A stretch of DNA of 64,000 nt from Microbacterium sp. Au-Mic1 (lineage in GTDB: Bacteria > Actinomycetota > Actinomycetes > Actinomycetales > Microbacteriaceae). Numbering within the stretch: the first letter of the stretch is position 1; each line of letters opens with the position of its first letter. The position numbers and the translations under genes are program-made. Positions 1-7,988 of this stretch are shown here, in pieces. The notes under the pieces were generated by a model. The model was not told the DNA's origin and searched no databases. It was given only the letters and a program-made list of their open reading frames with translations. The stretch spans positions 62,001-126,000 of the forward strand of contig NZ_JAJTTF010000006.1 in assembly GCF_021341785.1 (NCBI RefSeq). Direction: 5' to 3'.

Positions 1-499
1 CGTCGAAGCAGATGACATCCGGGTCGTCGACGATCGCACGCATGATCTCGACGATCTGTCGTTGAGCCGGTGACAGCTCGCGGCCGATCGTCTTCGGCGA
101 GATCACGCGATCGAAGCCGAACCGAGCCAGATCTTCCGCAGCACGCTTCTCGAGTCCACGTTGGTCGAAGAAGAAGCCCTGTTTGGAGATCCCTCCGACG
201 TAGATGTTCTCGGCGACCGTCACATACGGCACGATCTCCGGTTCTTGGGCGATCACACGGAGGCCGGCCGCGCGGGACTGGGAAGGGTCGGTGAACGAGA
301 CGTCGCGACCTCCCAGGCTGAGCTGGCCGGAATCGGGCTGGTAATCCCCCTCCAGGATCTTCAACAGCGTGGACTTTCCCGCGCCGTTCTCGCCCATGAT
401 CGCGGTGACCTCCCCCGCTCGCAGTTCGAGGTCGACGCCATCGAGGGCGATGACTGCACCGAATCGTTTGCCGATGCCGCTCGCACGCAGTGCGACCAT
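1..499 (-). CDS. Sugar ABC transporter ATP-binding protein (RbsA/AraG type), partial
   Basis: N-terminal part of a CUT2-family ATPase; the gene runs off the left edge, so its C-terminus is unseen. It begins MVALRASGIGKRFGAVIALD and carries a clear Walker A (GENGAGKST). These proteins have two fused nucleotide-binding domains and energise monosaccharide uptake. The ATG at 499 is preceded by GGGAG about 8 nt upstream. It lies 80 bp downstream of the AraF-like binding protein on the same strand, so it is the next gene of that transporter and the permease should follow outside the window. Confidence 0.93.
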   Translation of the reverse strand, partial: MVALRASGIGKRFGAVIALDGVDLELRAGEVTAIMGENGAGKSTLLKILEGDYQPDSGQLSLGGRDVSFTDPSQSRAAGLRVIAQEPEIVPYVTVAENIYVGGISKQGFFFDQRGLEKRAAEDLARFGFDRVISPKTIGRELSPAQRQIVEIMRAIVDDPDVICFD

Positions 500-579
500 T
501 GTGAGACTCCCGTCTCTCTCTAGGTTGTTTGGGGCCGATGCTGAAGCCGGGGCCGCGACGCGGCCCCGGCAGGTTTCGA

Positions 580-1620
580 TCAGGTGCAGACGACGCCGGC
601 CTTCTCCCAGTTCGTCGCATCGACGATCGCCGTGTCAGCGATCGATTTCAGAGGCAGTGCCTTGCCGTTGCGGAGCAGATCCACCATGGACGTGACCGCG
701 GCCTTGCCGACCTCGACGCCCGAGATGAACAGTGCGGCCTTGTTGCCGGTGTCCTGCTTGGCCTTCCAGTCCTTGCAGGTGAGGTAGGCACCGAGACCGA
801 CACCGTTGATGTTCGCCGGCGAGATGCTGGCGTTCTGCAGCGCCGTCACCACGCCGGTCTCGTTCTCGTCGTTGCAACCCCAGACGACCCAGTGCTTGAC
901 ATCGGCGTTTCCGGTGATCACGGCGCCGGCCTTGTTCTGAGCGTCCGGTGCCGAGTTGTCTGTTCCCACGGTGATGATCTTGGGAGCCTCGGCGCCCTTC
1001 AGCCCCGCAGTGAATGCCTTGGCCGCACCGTCGACCCGGTCGACACAGTTCGGCTGGTCCTGCTTGTACGCGCTCAGCACGCGAGTATCTGCAGCAGTCC
1101 ATCCGTCCTTGAGGTAGAGCTCGGCGGCCTTCGCACCGACGAGGGTCCCCATCGCGGTTCCGTCGAAGCCGGCGAACGGGATCTCCTTGCCGTCGGCCGC
1201 CGCGATCGAGTCATCGGCGGCCATGATCGGGATTCCTGCGGTCTTCGCGGCGGAGATGACCTGCGGACCGATCTGCTTGTCGGGAACCACGATGATGATT
1301 CCGTCGACCTTCTGCGCGATGACAGAGTCGACCTCGCTGATCGCCTTGTTGGCGTCGGTGCCGAGGTTCACCACCTTGACGTCAACATCGCCGAGTTTCT
1401 TCGCGGCGGCCGTGGCGCCCGTGGCTTCGTCGACGAAATACTGCTGATCGCCCTGCTTCTGCAGGAGGGCGATGGTCAGCTTCCCGCTCTTGGGACCGGA
1501 CGACTGGGCGGTGCTCGCCGCTTCCTGTCCAGAAGTGCAGGCGGTGACGCCCAGCAGCATCGCTGCCGATACAGCGACGACGAGCACGCTTCGTGCGCGC
1601 CTCTTGACGTGTGTGATCAT
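580..1620 (-). CDS. AraF-like sugar ABC transporter substrate-binding lipoprotein
   Basis: Secreted lipoprotein with a signal peptide ending in lipobox LGVTAC, then a type I periplasmic-binding fold starting KLTIALLQKQGDQQYFV. The layout, including VVPDKQIG and a later HWVVWGCNDENETG, resembles the arabinose-binding AraF group more than RbsB. I chose the ATG at 1620 because AAAGGA lies about 11 nt before it; the ATG at 1641 has no visible ribosome site. Mature length (about 320 aa) is normal. It should deliver a monosaccharide to the adjacent ABC ATPase. The exact sugar cannot be read from sequence. Confidence 0.88.
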   Translation of the reverse strand: MITHVKRRARSVLVVAVSAAMLLGVTACTSGQEAASTAQSSGPKSGKLTIALLQKQGDQQYFVDEATGATAAAKKLGDVDVKVVNLGTDANKAISEVDSVIAQKVDGIIIVVPDKQIGPQVISAAKTAGIPIMAADDSIAAADGKEIPFAGFDGTAMGTLVGAKAAELYLKDGWTAADTRVLSAYKQDQPNCVDRVDGAAKAFTAGLKGAEAPKIITVGTDNSAPDAQNKAGAVITGNADVKHWVVWGCNDENETGVVTALQNASISPANINGVGLGAYLTCKDWKAKQDTGNKAALFISGVEVGKAAVTSMVDLLRNGKALPLKSIADTAIVDATNWEKAGVVCT

Positions 1621-1750
1621 TCTGGTGCTGTCCTTTCTCATGGTGTACCGAACGGCGCCGCTGCCGATCGGGTCCGGCTGGTTCGATCAGCCGGTGTTGG
1701 CAGAGGGCTGCCAAGCGTGTGGGAGCTGCCACGCAACGGAACGATGACGC

Positions 1751-2356
1751 TCAGGTCAGGTGGATAAGGTCGTCGTCGGTCAACTCTGCGAACGCTGCAC
1801 CGAAGGACACGGCGCCGGCCCCCGCGGATAAGAACTGCCGTGCATTGCGCGCATTGATACCTCCCGTGGCCACGAAGCGGGCTTCGGGGAATGGGCCCCG
1901 CATCGCGGAGATCCAGCTGGCTCCGAGCGCTTCCGCCGGGAACGCCTTCAGCCAGATGCATCCCCGGGTCAGAGCAGCCTGGACTTCGGAACCTGTGGCG
2001 ACTCCCGGGAGATGGGGCATTCCGAGGTCAAGGCTGCGAGCCGCGACCTCCGGGTCGAATCCCGGTGCCACCGTGAAGCGAGCGCCGAGCGCGGCCGCCT
2101 GTTCAACCAGCACCGTGGAGGTGATCGTGCCGGCTCCAACGAAACGTCCGCGACGCGCGGCTTCGGCAGCGCCAGCAGCCAGAGCGTCAGCGGACTGCGC
2201 GTTCTGCAGCGGGATCTCTACCAACTCCAGGCCCGCGTCCCATGCTGCGCTGGCTAGCCGAACCGTCTCTTCTGGCGACTGACCGCGCAGGATCGCCATC
2301 GCACGACGGTGCGAAAAACCTCGTCCAAAGAAGGTTGCTGCCTCACTGTGCTGCAT
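1751..2356 (-). CDS. KDPG/KHG aldolase family (2-dehydro-3-deoxy-phosphogluconate aldolase)
   Basis: 201 aa class I aldolase of the Eda family. The Schiff-base lysine is K137 in WLKAFPA, with the family glutamate E47 (VEIPLQN) and the GAGTITS phosphate-loop motif. It would split a 2-keto-3-deoxy-6-phospho-aldonate into pyruvate and a phosphorylated aldehyde. GGAG sits 8 nt before the ATG. It lies directly downstream of a KDG kinase, the expected partner. IPLQN replaces the usual VTLRT after the glutamate, so a related substrate such as KDPGal is possible. Confidence 0.88.
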   Translation of the reverse strand: MQHSEAATFFGRGFSHRRAMAILRGQSPEETVRLASAAWDAGLELVEIPLQNAQSADALAAGAAEAARRGRFVGAGTITSTVLVEQAAALGARFTVAPGFDPEVAARSLDLGMPHLPGVATGSEVQAALTRGCIWLKAFPAEALGASWISAMRGPFPEARFVATGGINARNARQFLSAGAGAVSFGAAFAELTDDDLIHLT

Positions 2357-2383
2357 TGCTCGATCTCCGTTTCGGAAGGGTTG

Positions 2384-3349
2384 TCAACGGCGGACCCAAA
2401 TGGCCGGGTCCGCTGCATCGGCAAGTAGCGCGTCCCACGCGATGCGTTCGCCGTGATCGCTCAGAGATGTCAGCGCGGTCCGAGCCATGAGGTGGCCACA
2501 ACGCAGCCGCATGCGGTCGTCGACGCCATGGATCATGCCGCCGAGCCAACCGGCCGCGAAAGCGTCGCCGGCTCCGACGGATTCCACCACGTCGACGGAG
2601 AGAGCGGGGACCTCCCATCGCCCGGCCGGGGAATGCACAGTTGCCGATTCGGCGCCGTTCTTCACGACGACTCGTCCAGCGCCGCTCAAATGCGCGGCAG
2701 CGGCATCGGCGTCGGCCGCCCCCCAGAGGATCTCCGCCTCATCGAGACCTACGAAGACGATGTCACTCTTGTCCGCCAAAGCTGACAGGCGAGCCGAGGC
2801 GCGGTTCTGATCCGACCAGAGCACCGGGCGGTAGTTGACGTCGAATGAGGTCGTGATACCCAATGCGGCTGCCGATTCGAGCGCATACTCGATCGCATCG
2901 TCGCAGCTGTCGGAAAGTGCACTCGTGATCCCGCTGAGGTGCATGAAAGCGGGGCGGAGCGCGAGCGCTCGGTCCACGTCGCCGCGGTCCATCCTCGAGG
3001 CTGCCGACCCTTTCCGGTAGTAACTGACCTTGCGGCTCAGCCCAGACGGGTCCTTCAAGAAGATCCCGGTGGGATGTTCTTGATCTCTTACGACGGCGGA
3101 CGTGTCGACGGACTCCTCCGCTAGGGCTTTCAGGAGGCGCTCTCCCACCGCGTCATCGCCGAGTCTGCTCACCCAGGCGCTACGCACTCCCAAGCGCGCG
3201 GTCGCGATGGCCACATTGGATTCGGCGCCCGCCTGGCCGAGGCTGAATGTCGTTGCATCCTCGAGGGGTCCGTCATCGGGAACGAACTGCCCCATGGCCT
3301 CGCCGAGACAGACGATGTCGATCGTTGTGGCGCTGTCATTACCGCTCAT
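2384..3349 (-). CDS. PfkB-family sugar kinase, probable 2-dehydro-3-deoxygluconate kinase
   Basis: 321 aa ribokinase/PfkB protein. The N-terminus (IVCLGEAMGQF, then GAESNVAIATARLG) and the C-terminal signature VGAGDAFAAGW with the catalytic aspartate are present. It likely phosphorylates 2-keto-3-deoxygluconate or a relative before the neighbouring KDPG aldolase. Its ATG overlaps the stop of the GntR gene by 4 bp (ATGA), showing translational coupling. The substrate is inferred from the aldolase and dehydratase in the operon. Confidence 0.85.
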   Translation of the reverse strand: MSGNDSATTIDIVCLGEAMGQFVPDDGPLEDATTFSLGQAGAESNVAIATARLGVRSAWVSRLGDDAVGERLLKALAEESVDTSAVVRDQEHPTGIFLKDPSGLSRKVSYYRKGSAASRMDRGDVDRALALRPAFMHLSGITSALSDSCDDAIEYALESAAALGITTSFDVNYRPVLWSDQNRASARLSALADKSDIVFVGLDEAEILWGAADADAAAAHLSGAGRVVVKNGAESATVHSPAGRWEVPALSVDVVESVGAGDAFAAGWLGGMIHGVDDRMRLRCGHLMARTALTSLSDHGERIAWDALLADAADPAIWVRR

Positions 3350-4089
3350 CGCGCACCCGCCGAGCCGAACAGTGACGACATGATCTCGGCGCCGGCGACA
3401 TCGACGATGCGCCGGGACGCAAGCTCTGCCCGCCCGCCGTCACCACGAGCAATGGCATCGACAATGTCGCGATGGCTGGAAACGGCCGCATCCGTGAGAG
3501 TCGACGGCACGAGATTCAGGGCATGGCGCACACGAAGGGCCGCCTCGATGGGCTCGCCTTGCTGCGCGACGATCTTGTTCCCGCTCGCAACTAGGAGGGC
3601 ACGGTGGAAGTCGACGTCGGCTTCGTTGAACGCGATTCCGTCCTGCCGACGGACGGCGACCTCCATGGCTTCGACGGCGTGGCGTAGTGCTGCCAGCCGC
3701 TCCGACACGACCCTCTCGCTGGCCAAGCGAGCCGCGAGCGGCTCGATCGCGCTGCGAAACTCCAGGAGCTCGGTGAACTGGGCGGCGGAATCCGCGCCCG
3801 CGCTTCGCCACCGGATGACGGCCGGGTCGAGCAGGTCCCAGTCCTCTTCGGTGCGAACGCGCGTCCCGACCCGTGGGGCTGCCTCGACCATTCCTTTGGC
3901 CTCGAGCACCTTGAGCGCCTCGCGCACGACGGCGCGCGATACCGCGGATGTCTCTGCGACGTCTTCGGGAACGATCCGGTCGCCGGCGACCAAGGTCTTC
4001 GCCCCGATGGCGCTTCCCAGCGTCTCCACGATCTGGCCGTGCAGCCCGCGGAACGGGTGCTGGCCGTGGACGTCTGACTCTGCGCTCAT
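3346..4089 (-). CDS. FadR-subfamily (FCD) GntR transcriptional regulator
   Basis: 247 aa. An N-terminal winged helix of GntR type (VPEDVAETSAVSRAVVREALKVLEAKGMVE) is followed by an all-helical FCD ligand domain with the usual metal-binding histidines (FHRALLVASGN, then SSHRDIVDAIARGD). It is embedded in the operon with 4-bp overlaps on both sides, so it is an autoregulated local regulator. The perfect palindrome at 7661-7675 is the obvious candidate operator. The effector is probably a sugar acid of the pathway (inference). Confidence 0.9.
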   Translation of the reverse strand: MSAESDVHGQHPFRGLHGQIVETLGSAIGAKTLVAGDRIVPEDVAETSAVSRAVVREALKVLEAKGMVEAAPRVGTRVRTEEDWDLLDPAVIRWRSAGADSAAQFTELLEFRSAIEPLAARLASERVVSERLAALRHAVEAMEVAVRRQDGIAFNEADVDFHRALLVASGNKIVAQQGEPIEAALRVRHALNLVPSTLTDAAVSSHRDIVDAIARGDGGRAELASRRIVDVAGAEIMSSLFGSAGAR

Positions 4090-5030
4090 GACAGTTGTCC
4101 CTTCGCGCTGCCATCGGGAAAGAACTCGGCGAATTCGACGAGAAAACGGTCGATCATGGCGCGTTCCTCATCGTCGAGTTCGCGTGATGGAGCTCGGCAG
4201 TGGTCGGACGCGATGATGCCGCGCAACCAGGAGATGCGCTTCTCCGCGCGGATGATCAACTCGACGCCTTGCATCCAGTAGGCGATGTACGGCAGCAATC
4301 TGGTGTGCAGCGCGATCGCGGAGTCCTGCTCGCCGCTCTCCCAGTGACGCCAGATCGCGAGATAGATCTCGGCGAACGAGGAGCCAGGTTGCACGCCCTC
4401 TGCGTTGCGACGCAGAGCATCGATCAACTGCACTCCGGCGTAGCCGACGACGGCGCCGAGTGCTGGGCGCTGTGCGGCGAGCGCCGAGATCAGCTGACCA
4501 GGAGGCGCGGATTCCACCTTCACCTGCACGAGGTTCGGCGAGACTGCGGCCATCTGGGCGATGCTCGCGGCATCGAGGGAGGTGCCGGTCTGCGCAGGCG
4601 CGTACTGCAGGATCGCAGGAGTCGAGCCGATTGCGCCGAGAATTCCGGCGAGGTGCTCGCGAACCGCTGCGCCACTAGGACCGAACTGGTGAGGCGGAAG
4701 GATGTTGATCATGTCGGCGCCCATTTCGACGGCGCTGCGCGCATTGCCGATGCCCACGGCGGTGGCGTGGTCGGGGATCGAGATCACGACTGTGGTGCCG
4801 GCGACACGGTGGAACCGCTCGATGAGCACGGCTGTCAGCGCTTCGCGCTCCTGCTCGCGTAGCTTGTAGTACTCCGATGCGAACCCGGGGAACATCACGC
4901 TGCGAACCCCCGCTGCGAGCAGATGATCGATCAAGCGTTCGAAACTGTCGAAATCGACGTCGCCGGCGTCGGTGAACGGCGTCTCGAGCACGGGGCAGAC
5001 TCCCTGCACCGTGGTGGTACCCGTTGGCAT
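4086..5030 (-). CDS. DapA/NanA-family aldolase or dehydratase of sugar-acid catabolism
   Basis: 314 aa TIM-barrel class I aldolase of the dihydrodipicolinate synthase family. The Schiff-base lysine is K171 (VQVKVES) and the family tyrosine Y143 lies in LQYAP. The upstream coding extension is rejected: the ATG at 5030 shares one base with the stop of the dehydratase (TGATG). Relatives in such operons cleave 2-keto-3-deoxy-gluconate or -pentonate directly, or convert the pentonate to 2-oxoglutarate semialdehyde. The sequence alone does not separate these. Confidence 0.85.
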   Translation of the reverse strand: MPTGTTTVQGVCPVLETPFTDAGDVDFDSFERLIDHLLAAGVRSVMFPGFASEYYKLREQEREALTAVLIERFHRVAGTTVVISIPDHATAVGIGNARSAVEMGADMINILPPHQFGPSGAAVREHLAGILGAIGSTPAILQYAPAQTGTSLDAASIAQMAAVSPNLVQVKVESAPPGQLISALAAQRPALGAVVGYAGVQLIDALRRNAEGVQPGSSFAEIYLAIWRHWESGEQDSAIALHTRLLPYIAYWMQGVELIIRAEKRISWLRGIIASDHCRAPSRELDDEERAMIDRFLVEFAEFFPDGSAKGQLS

Positions 5031-6799
5031 CAGAACGCCCTCCTGGCTGTAGCGTCTCCGCTTGAACCGACAAGGAAGTCGAAGTCGGCGCCGGTGTCGG
5101 CCTGCCCCACATGTTCGGTGTACAGGCGCGTCCACCCACGGGTGGCCGGCGGTTCGGGTTGACGCCACTCAGCGCGCCGGCGTGCGATCTCCTCGTCGTC
5201 GACGAGCATGTTGAGGCTGCGCCGGTGCACGTCGAGCTCGATCACGTCGCCCGTCCGGACAAGGGCGAGAGGGCCGCCGACCGAGGACTCCGGGGCGACA
5301 TGCAGGATGCAGGCGCCGAAGGCGGTTCCACTCATGCGAGCATCCGAGATGCGCACCATATCGCGGACCCCTTGGTCGAGCAGCTTCTGCGGCAAGGGAA
5401 GGTTGCCCACCTCTGGCATGCCCGGGTAGCCGCGCGGTCCGCAGCCTCGGACGATCAGCACCGTGTCGGCCGTCACATCGAGATCGTCGTCGGCCAAGAC
5501 AGCCGTGTACGCCTGCAGGTCGTCGAAGACGAGAGCGGGCCCCCTGTGCAGAAGCAGTGCGGGGTCGGCTGCGCTGATCTTGATCACGGCTCCGTCCGGG
5601 GCGAGATTGCCGCGCAGCACTGCGGTACCCGATCCTGCCGGTTGCACGGGGTTGTCGAGCGTGCGAATGACCTCCGGATCATCGACCCGCGCACCCGCCA
5701 TGCTCTCGCCGAGGGGAAGCCCGGTGATCGTCATCGCTCCCGTGTGCATCCTGTCGCCGAGCTGGCCGATGAGCGCGGGCACGCCGCCGGCGTAGGCGAA
5801 CTCTTCCATGAGGAAGCGGCCGCTCGGCATGAGGTCAACGAGGAGGGGTATCTCACGCCCGATCTCGTCGATGTCATCGAGCGTGAGGGGGACGCCGAGG
5901 CGCCCGGCGATCGCGAGCAGGTGCACGATCGCGTTGGTGGATCCTCCGACCGCGGCATTCACGACGAGCGCGTTCTCGAGCGCTTCCCTGGTCATGATCT
6001 TCGACGGGCGAAGCCCCTCGTTGGCCAGCTCGACCGCGCGCGAGCCGGTGTCCTCGGCAAGCACCACACGGCGAGAGTCGACGGCCGGAAGGGCAGCGCC
6101 GCCGGGCAGCTGCATCCCGAGCGCTTCGGTGATGCTGGCCATGGTCGAAGCCGTGCCCATCGTCATGCAATGCCCCGGCGACCGATTCAGGCAGCTCTCG
6201 AACTCGGTGAATTCCTCCTGGCTCACCTCACCGGCGCGCAGCCCCTCCGTCATCCGCCAGATGTCGGTCCCCGAGCCCACGGAGCGGCCGCGGAATCGGC
6301 CGTTGAGCATCGGCCCTCCCGTGAGCAGGATCCCGGGGAGGTCGACGCTCGCCAGCCCCATGAGCGCCGCAGGTGTCGTCTTGTCGCAGCCGGTGAGCAC
6401 GACCACAGCGTCCAGGGGGTTAGCGCGGATGAGCTCCTCGAGCTCCATCGCCATCATGTTGCGATAGAGCATGGTGGACGGACGCATGAACGGTTCGCCC
6501 AGCGAAAGCACGGGAAACTCCAGCGCGAAACCACCAGCCTGCTGCACGCCACGCCGCACAGCGTCGGCCAAGCCGCGCAAGTGCACGTTGCACGGCGTGA
6601 GCTCAGACCAGGTGTTGGCGATGCCGATGACCGGCCGCCCGTCGAACTGTCGTCCTGAGTACCCCATCTGACGCACGTGATGACGGGCGATGAAGCCGTT
6701 CTTCCCCCCGTCACCGAACCACTCGCCGCTGCGCCGCCCGGTCGAACCGAGGTTGACGGCGCCCTTCCGTGCCTCCGTTGAAGTGCTCATCACGCTCAA
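5030..6799 (-). CDS. IlvD/Edd-family sugar-acid dehydratase
   Basis: 589 aa iron-sulfur dehydratase. Three cluster-ligand cysteines are visible: C70 (SELTPCN), C138 (TGCDK) and C211 (GHCMTMGTASTM). The GTASTM context and the length match the aldonate dehydratase branch (L-arabinonate, D-xylonate, gluconate) rather than branched-chain amino-acid IlvD. It would remove water from an aldonate to give a 2-keto-3-deoxy acid. Its start overlaps the SDR stop (ATGA), so it is the second gene of the operon. Confidence 0.88.
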   Translation of the reverse strand: MSVMSTSTEARKGAVNLGSTGRRSGEWFGDGGKNGFIARHHVRQMGYSGRQFDGRPVIGIANTWSELTPCNVHLRGLADAVRRGVQQAGGFALEFPVLSLGEPFMRPSTMLYRNMMAMELEELIRANPLDAVVVLTGCDKTTPAALMGLASVDLPGILLTGGPMLNGRFRGRSVGSGTDIWRMTEGLRAGEVSQEEFTEFESCLNRSPGHCMTMGTASTMASITEALGMQLPGGAALPAVDSRRVVLAEDTGSRAVELANEGLRPSKIMTREALENALVVNAAVGGSTNAIVHLLAIAGRLGVPLTLDDIDEIGREIPLLVDLMPSGRFLMEEFAYAGGVPALIGQLGDRMHTGAMTITGLPLGESMAGARVDDPEVIRTLDNPVQPAGSGTAVLRGNLAPDGAVIKISAADPALLLHRGPALVFDDLQAYTAVLADDDLDVTADTVLIVRGCGPRGYPGMPEVGNLPLPQKLLDQGVRDMVRISDARMSGTAFGACILHVAPESSVGGPLALVRTGDVIELDVHRRSLNMLVDDEEIARRRAEWRQPEPPATRGWTRLYTEHVGQADTGADFDFLVGSSGDATARRAF

Positions 6800-7605
6800 C
6801 GCTCCGCCTCGCTCTCGCGCGCGGGGTCTTGCAGGAGGGCCGAGCGCCCGCCGTCGATCGTCAAAATGGTGCCAGTAGTGAACCCGCTGCGACTGCTGTC
6901 GCCGAGGAACTCGATGGCGTGAGCGACTTCGGTCGAGGTGCCGAGACGATTCAGCGGGTGCAGCGCTTCCGCGGCCGCGCGAGCCTCAGCCGGATCCGAG
7001 AATGTCGAAAAGTACTCCTCATTGATGGGCGTGTCGATGTAGCCCGGGGCGACGGCGTTCACGCGAATGCCACGCGCAGCGAGCTCGATCGCGAGTGACT
7101 GGGTGAGCGCATTCACCCCCGCCTTTGCCACGTTGTACGGAAAAATGCCTGGAAGAGTCGAGTTCGCGTGGTTCGACGTGATATTCACCATCGCGGATCC
7201 GGGAGCCATGACGGCCGCCGCCGCCTTCGCGCAGAGCCAGACGGCGCGCAGATCCAGGTTCAGGCAGTCGTTCCAGTCAGAGATGCTCGCATCCAGCGTC
7301 CCACGGAAGACGTTGGCACCGGCGTTGTTGACGAGCAGGTCGACCCGGCCGGTCGCGTCGAGCGCGGCGCGGATCAGCTGTGTGGGCATCGCGGCGTCCC
7401 GTAAGTCACCGAGAGCAACCGTGGCTGTGCCGCCCGCGCTACGAATACTCGCGGCGAGCAGATCCGCATCGTCGGCGCTGCGCCCATGCAGGATCACGTG
7501 GGAGCCGAGACCGGCAAGGACCTGAGCGGTTGCACGCCCGATCCCCTTCGTCGCGCCCGTCACTACTGCGGTGCGGCCTTCCCAATAGGTGGGCGAACTC
7601 GTCAC
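6796..7605 (-). CDS. Short-chain dehydrogenase/reductase, probable sugar 1-dehydrogenase
   Basis: 269 aa classical SDR with TGATKGIG cofactor loop, NNAG and the catalytic YxxxK (YNVAK). The C-terminal IDGGRSAL is normal. I chose the GTG at 7605: AAGGAG stands 8 nt upstream and the protein then begins VTSSPTYWEGRTAVVTG; the longer open frame adds 56 uncharacteristic residues. As first gene of an aldonate operon it probably oxidises an aldose to a lactone/aldonate, though oxidation of a ketodeoxy acid is an alternative. Confidence 0.85.
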   Translation of the reverse strand: MTSSPTYWEGRTAVVTGATKGIGRATAQVLAGLGSHVILHGRSADDADLLAASIRSAGGTATVALGDLRDAAMPTQLIRAALDATGRVDLLVNNAGANVFRGTLDASISDWNDCLNLDLRAVWLCAKAAAAVMAPGSAMVNITSNHANSTLPGIFPYNVAKAGVNALTQSLAIELAARGIRVNAVAPGYIDTPINEEYFSTFSDPAEARAAAEALHPLNRLGTSTEVAHAIEFLGDSSRSGFTTGTILTIDGGRSALLQDPARESEAER

Positions 7606-7660
7606 TGGCGGATCTCCTTGGCGGTCGTCGTCGACGCTGCGTGCGCTGCGCGAGAGCCAC

Positions 7661-7675
7661 AATAGTATGACTATT
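7661..7675. promoter_or_regulatory. Perfect 15-bp palindrome, candidate GntR operator
   Basis: AATAGTATGACTATT is a perfect inverted repeat with 6-bp arms around a 3-bp centre, 56 bp before the SDR start. On the minus strand a TTGCGC and a TACTAT lie in promoter-like spacing and the palindrome covers the putative -10. FadR-type regulators bind short palindromes of this shape, and one is encoded inside the operon. Occupancy by it is inference. Confidence 0.6.
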
Positions 7676-7951
7676 ACGGTCGGCGCAACCGTGGTCATGT
7701 CTCGCGAATTTCGGGCAGCTGGCGTACGCCGAACGGGTGATTTCTTCGGCCGGCGCTGTCGCGACACGCTCATCTCAGGCGCAGCCCGGCCGTCTCAACA
7801 AGCCGCCACCGGGCGCGGAGCGGCGAAGAGTCTCGGCGACGCGCAGAGATCGGCGCGGCGCCTGCTCGTGAGCTGGCAACCCGGGTACAACTGCATGATC
7901 TCGTGCACGATCCTGGTGTCGTAGACGCCGTGGCCCCGGGCCTTCAGCGAT

Positions 7952-7979
7952 AGGGGGACGAGTTCGATCTCGTCCCCCT
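7952..7979 (-). terminator. Hairpin terminator after the beta-propeller gene
   Basis: An 11-bp perfect stem (AGGGGGACGAG / CTCGTCCCCCT) closes a 6-base loop just downstream of the stop at 7989. There is no long T-run, as is common in actinobacteria. Confidence 0.6.
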
Positions 7980-7988
7980 CAATCTCAA

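Larger units (their letters stand above)
7606..7988. other. Intergenic region between loci A and B
   Basis: Holds the promoter/operator of operon A (7606-7680) and the terminator hairpin of the beta-propeller gene (7952-7979). Between them the minus strand carries an open stretch without a start codon (8007 to a TGA at 7795-7797) reading LIEIEGDEIELVPLSLKARG and onward. It resembles coding DNA in codon use but matches no family I know and may be a gene relic. Confidence 0.5.

Noticed and set aside
5111..6658. 515-codon open frame on the plus strand
   Set aside because: Antisense to the IlvD/Edd dehydratase, which has all three cluster cysteines.
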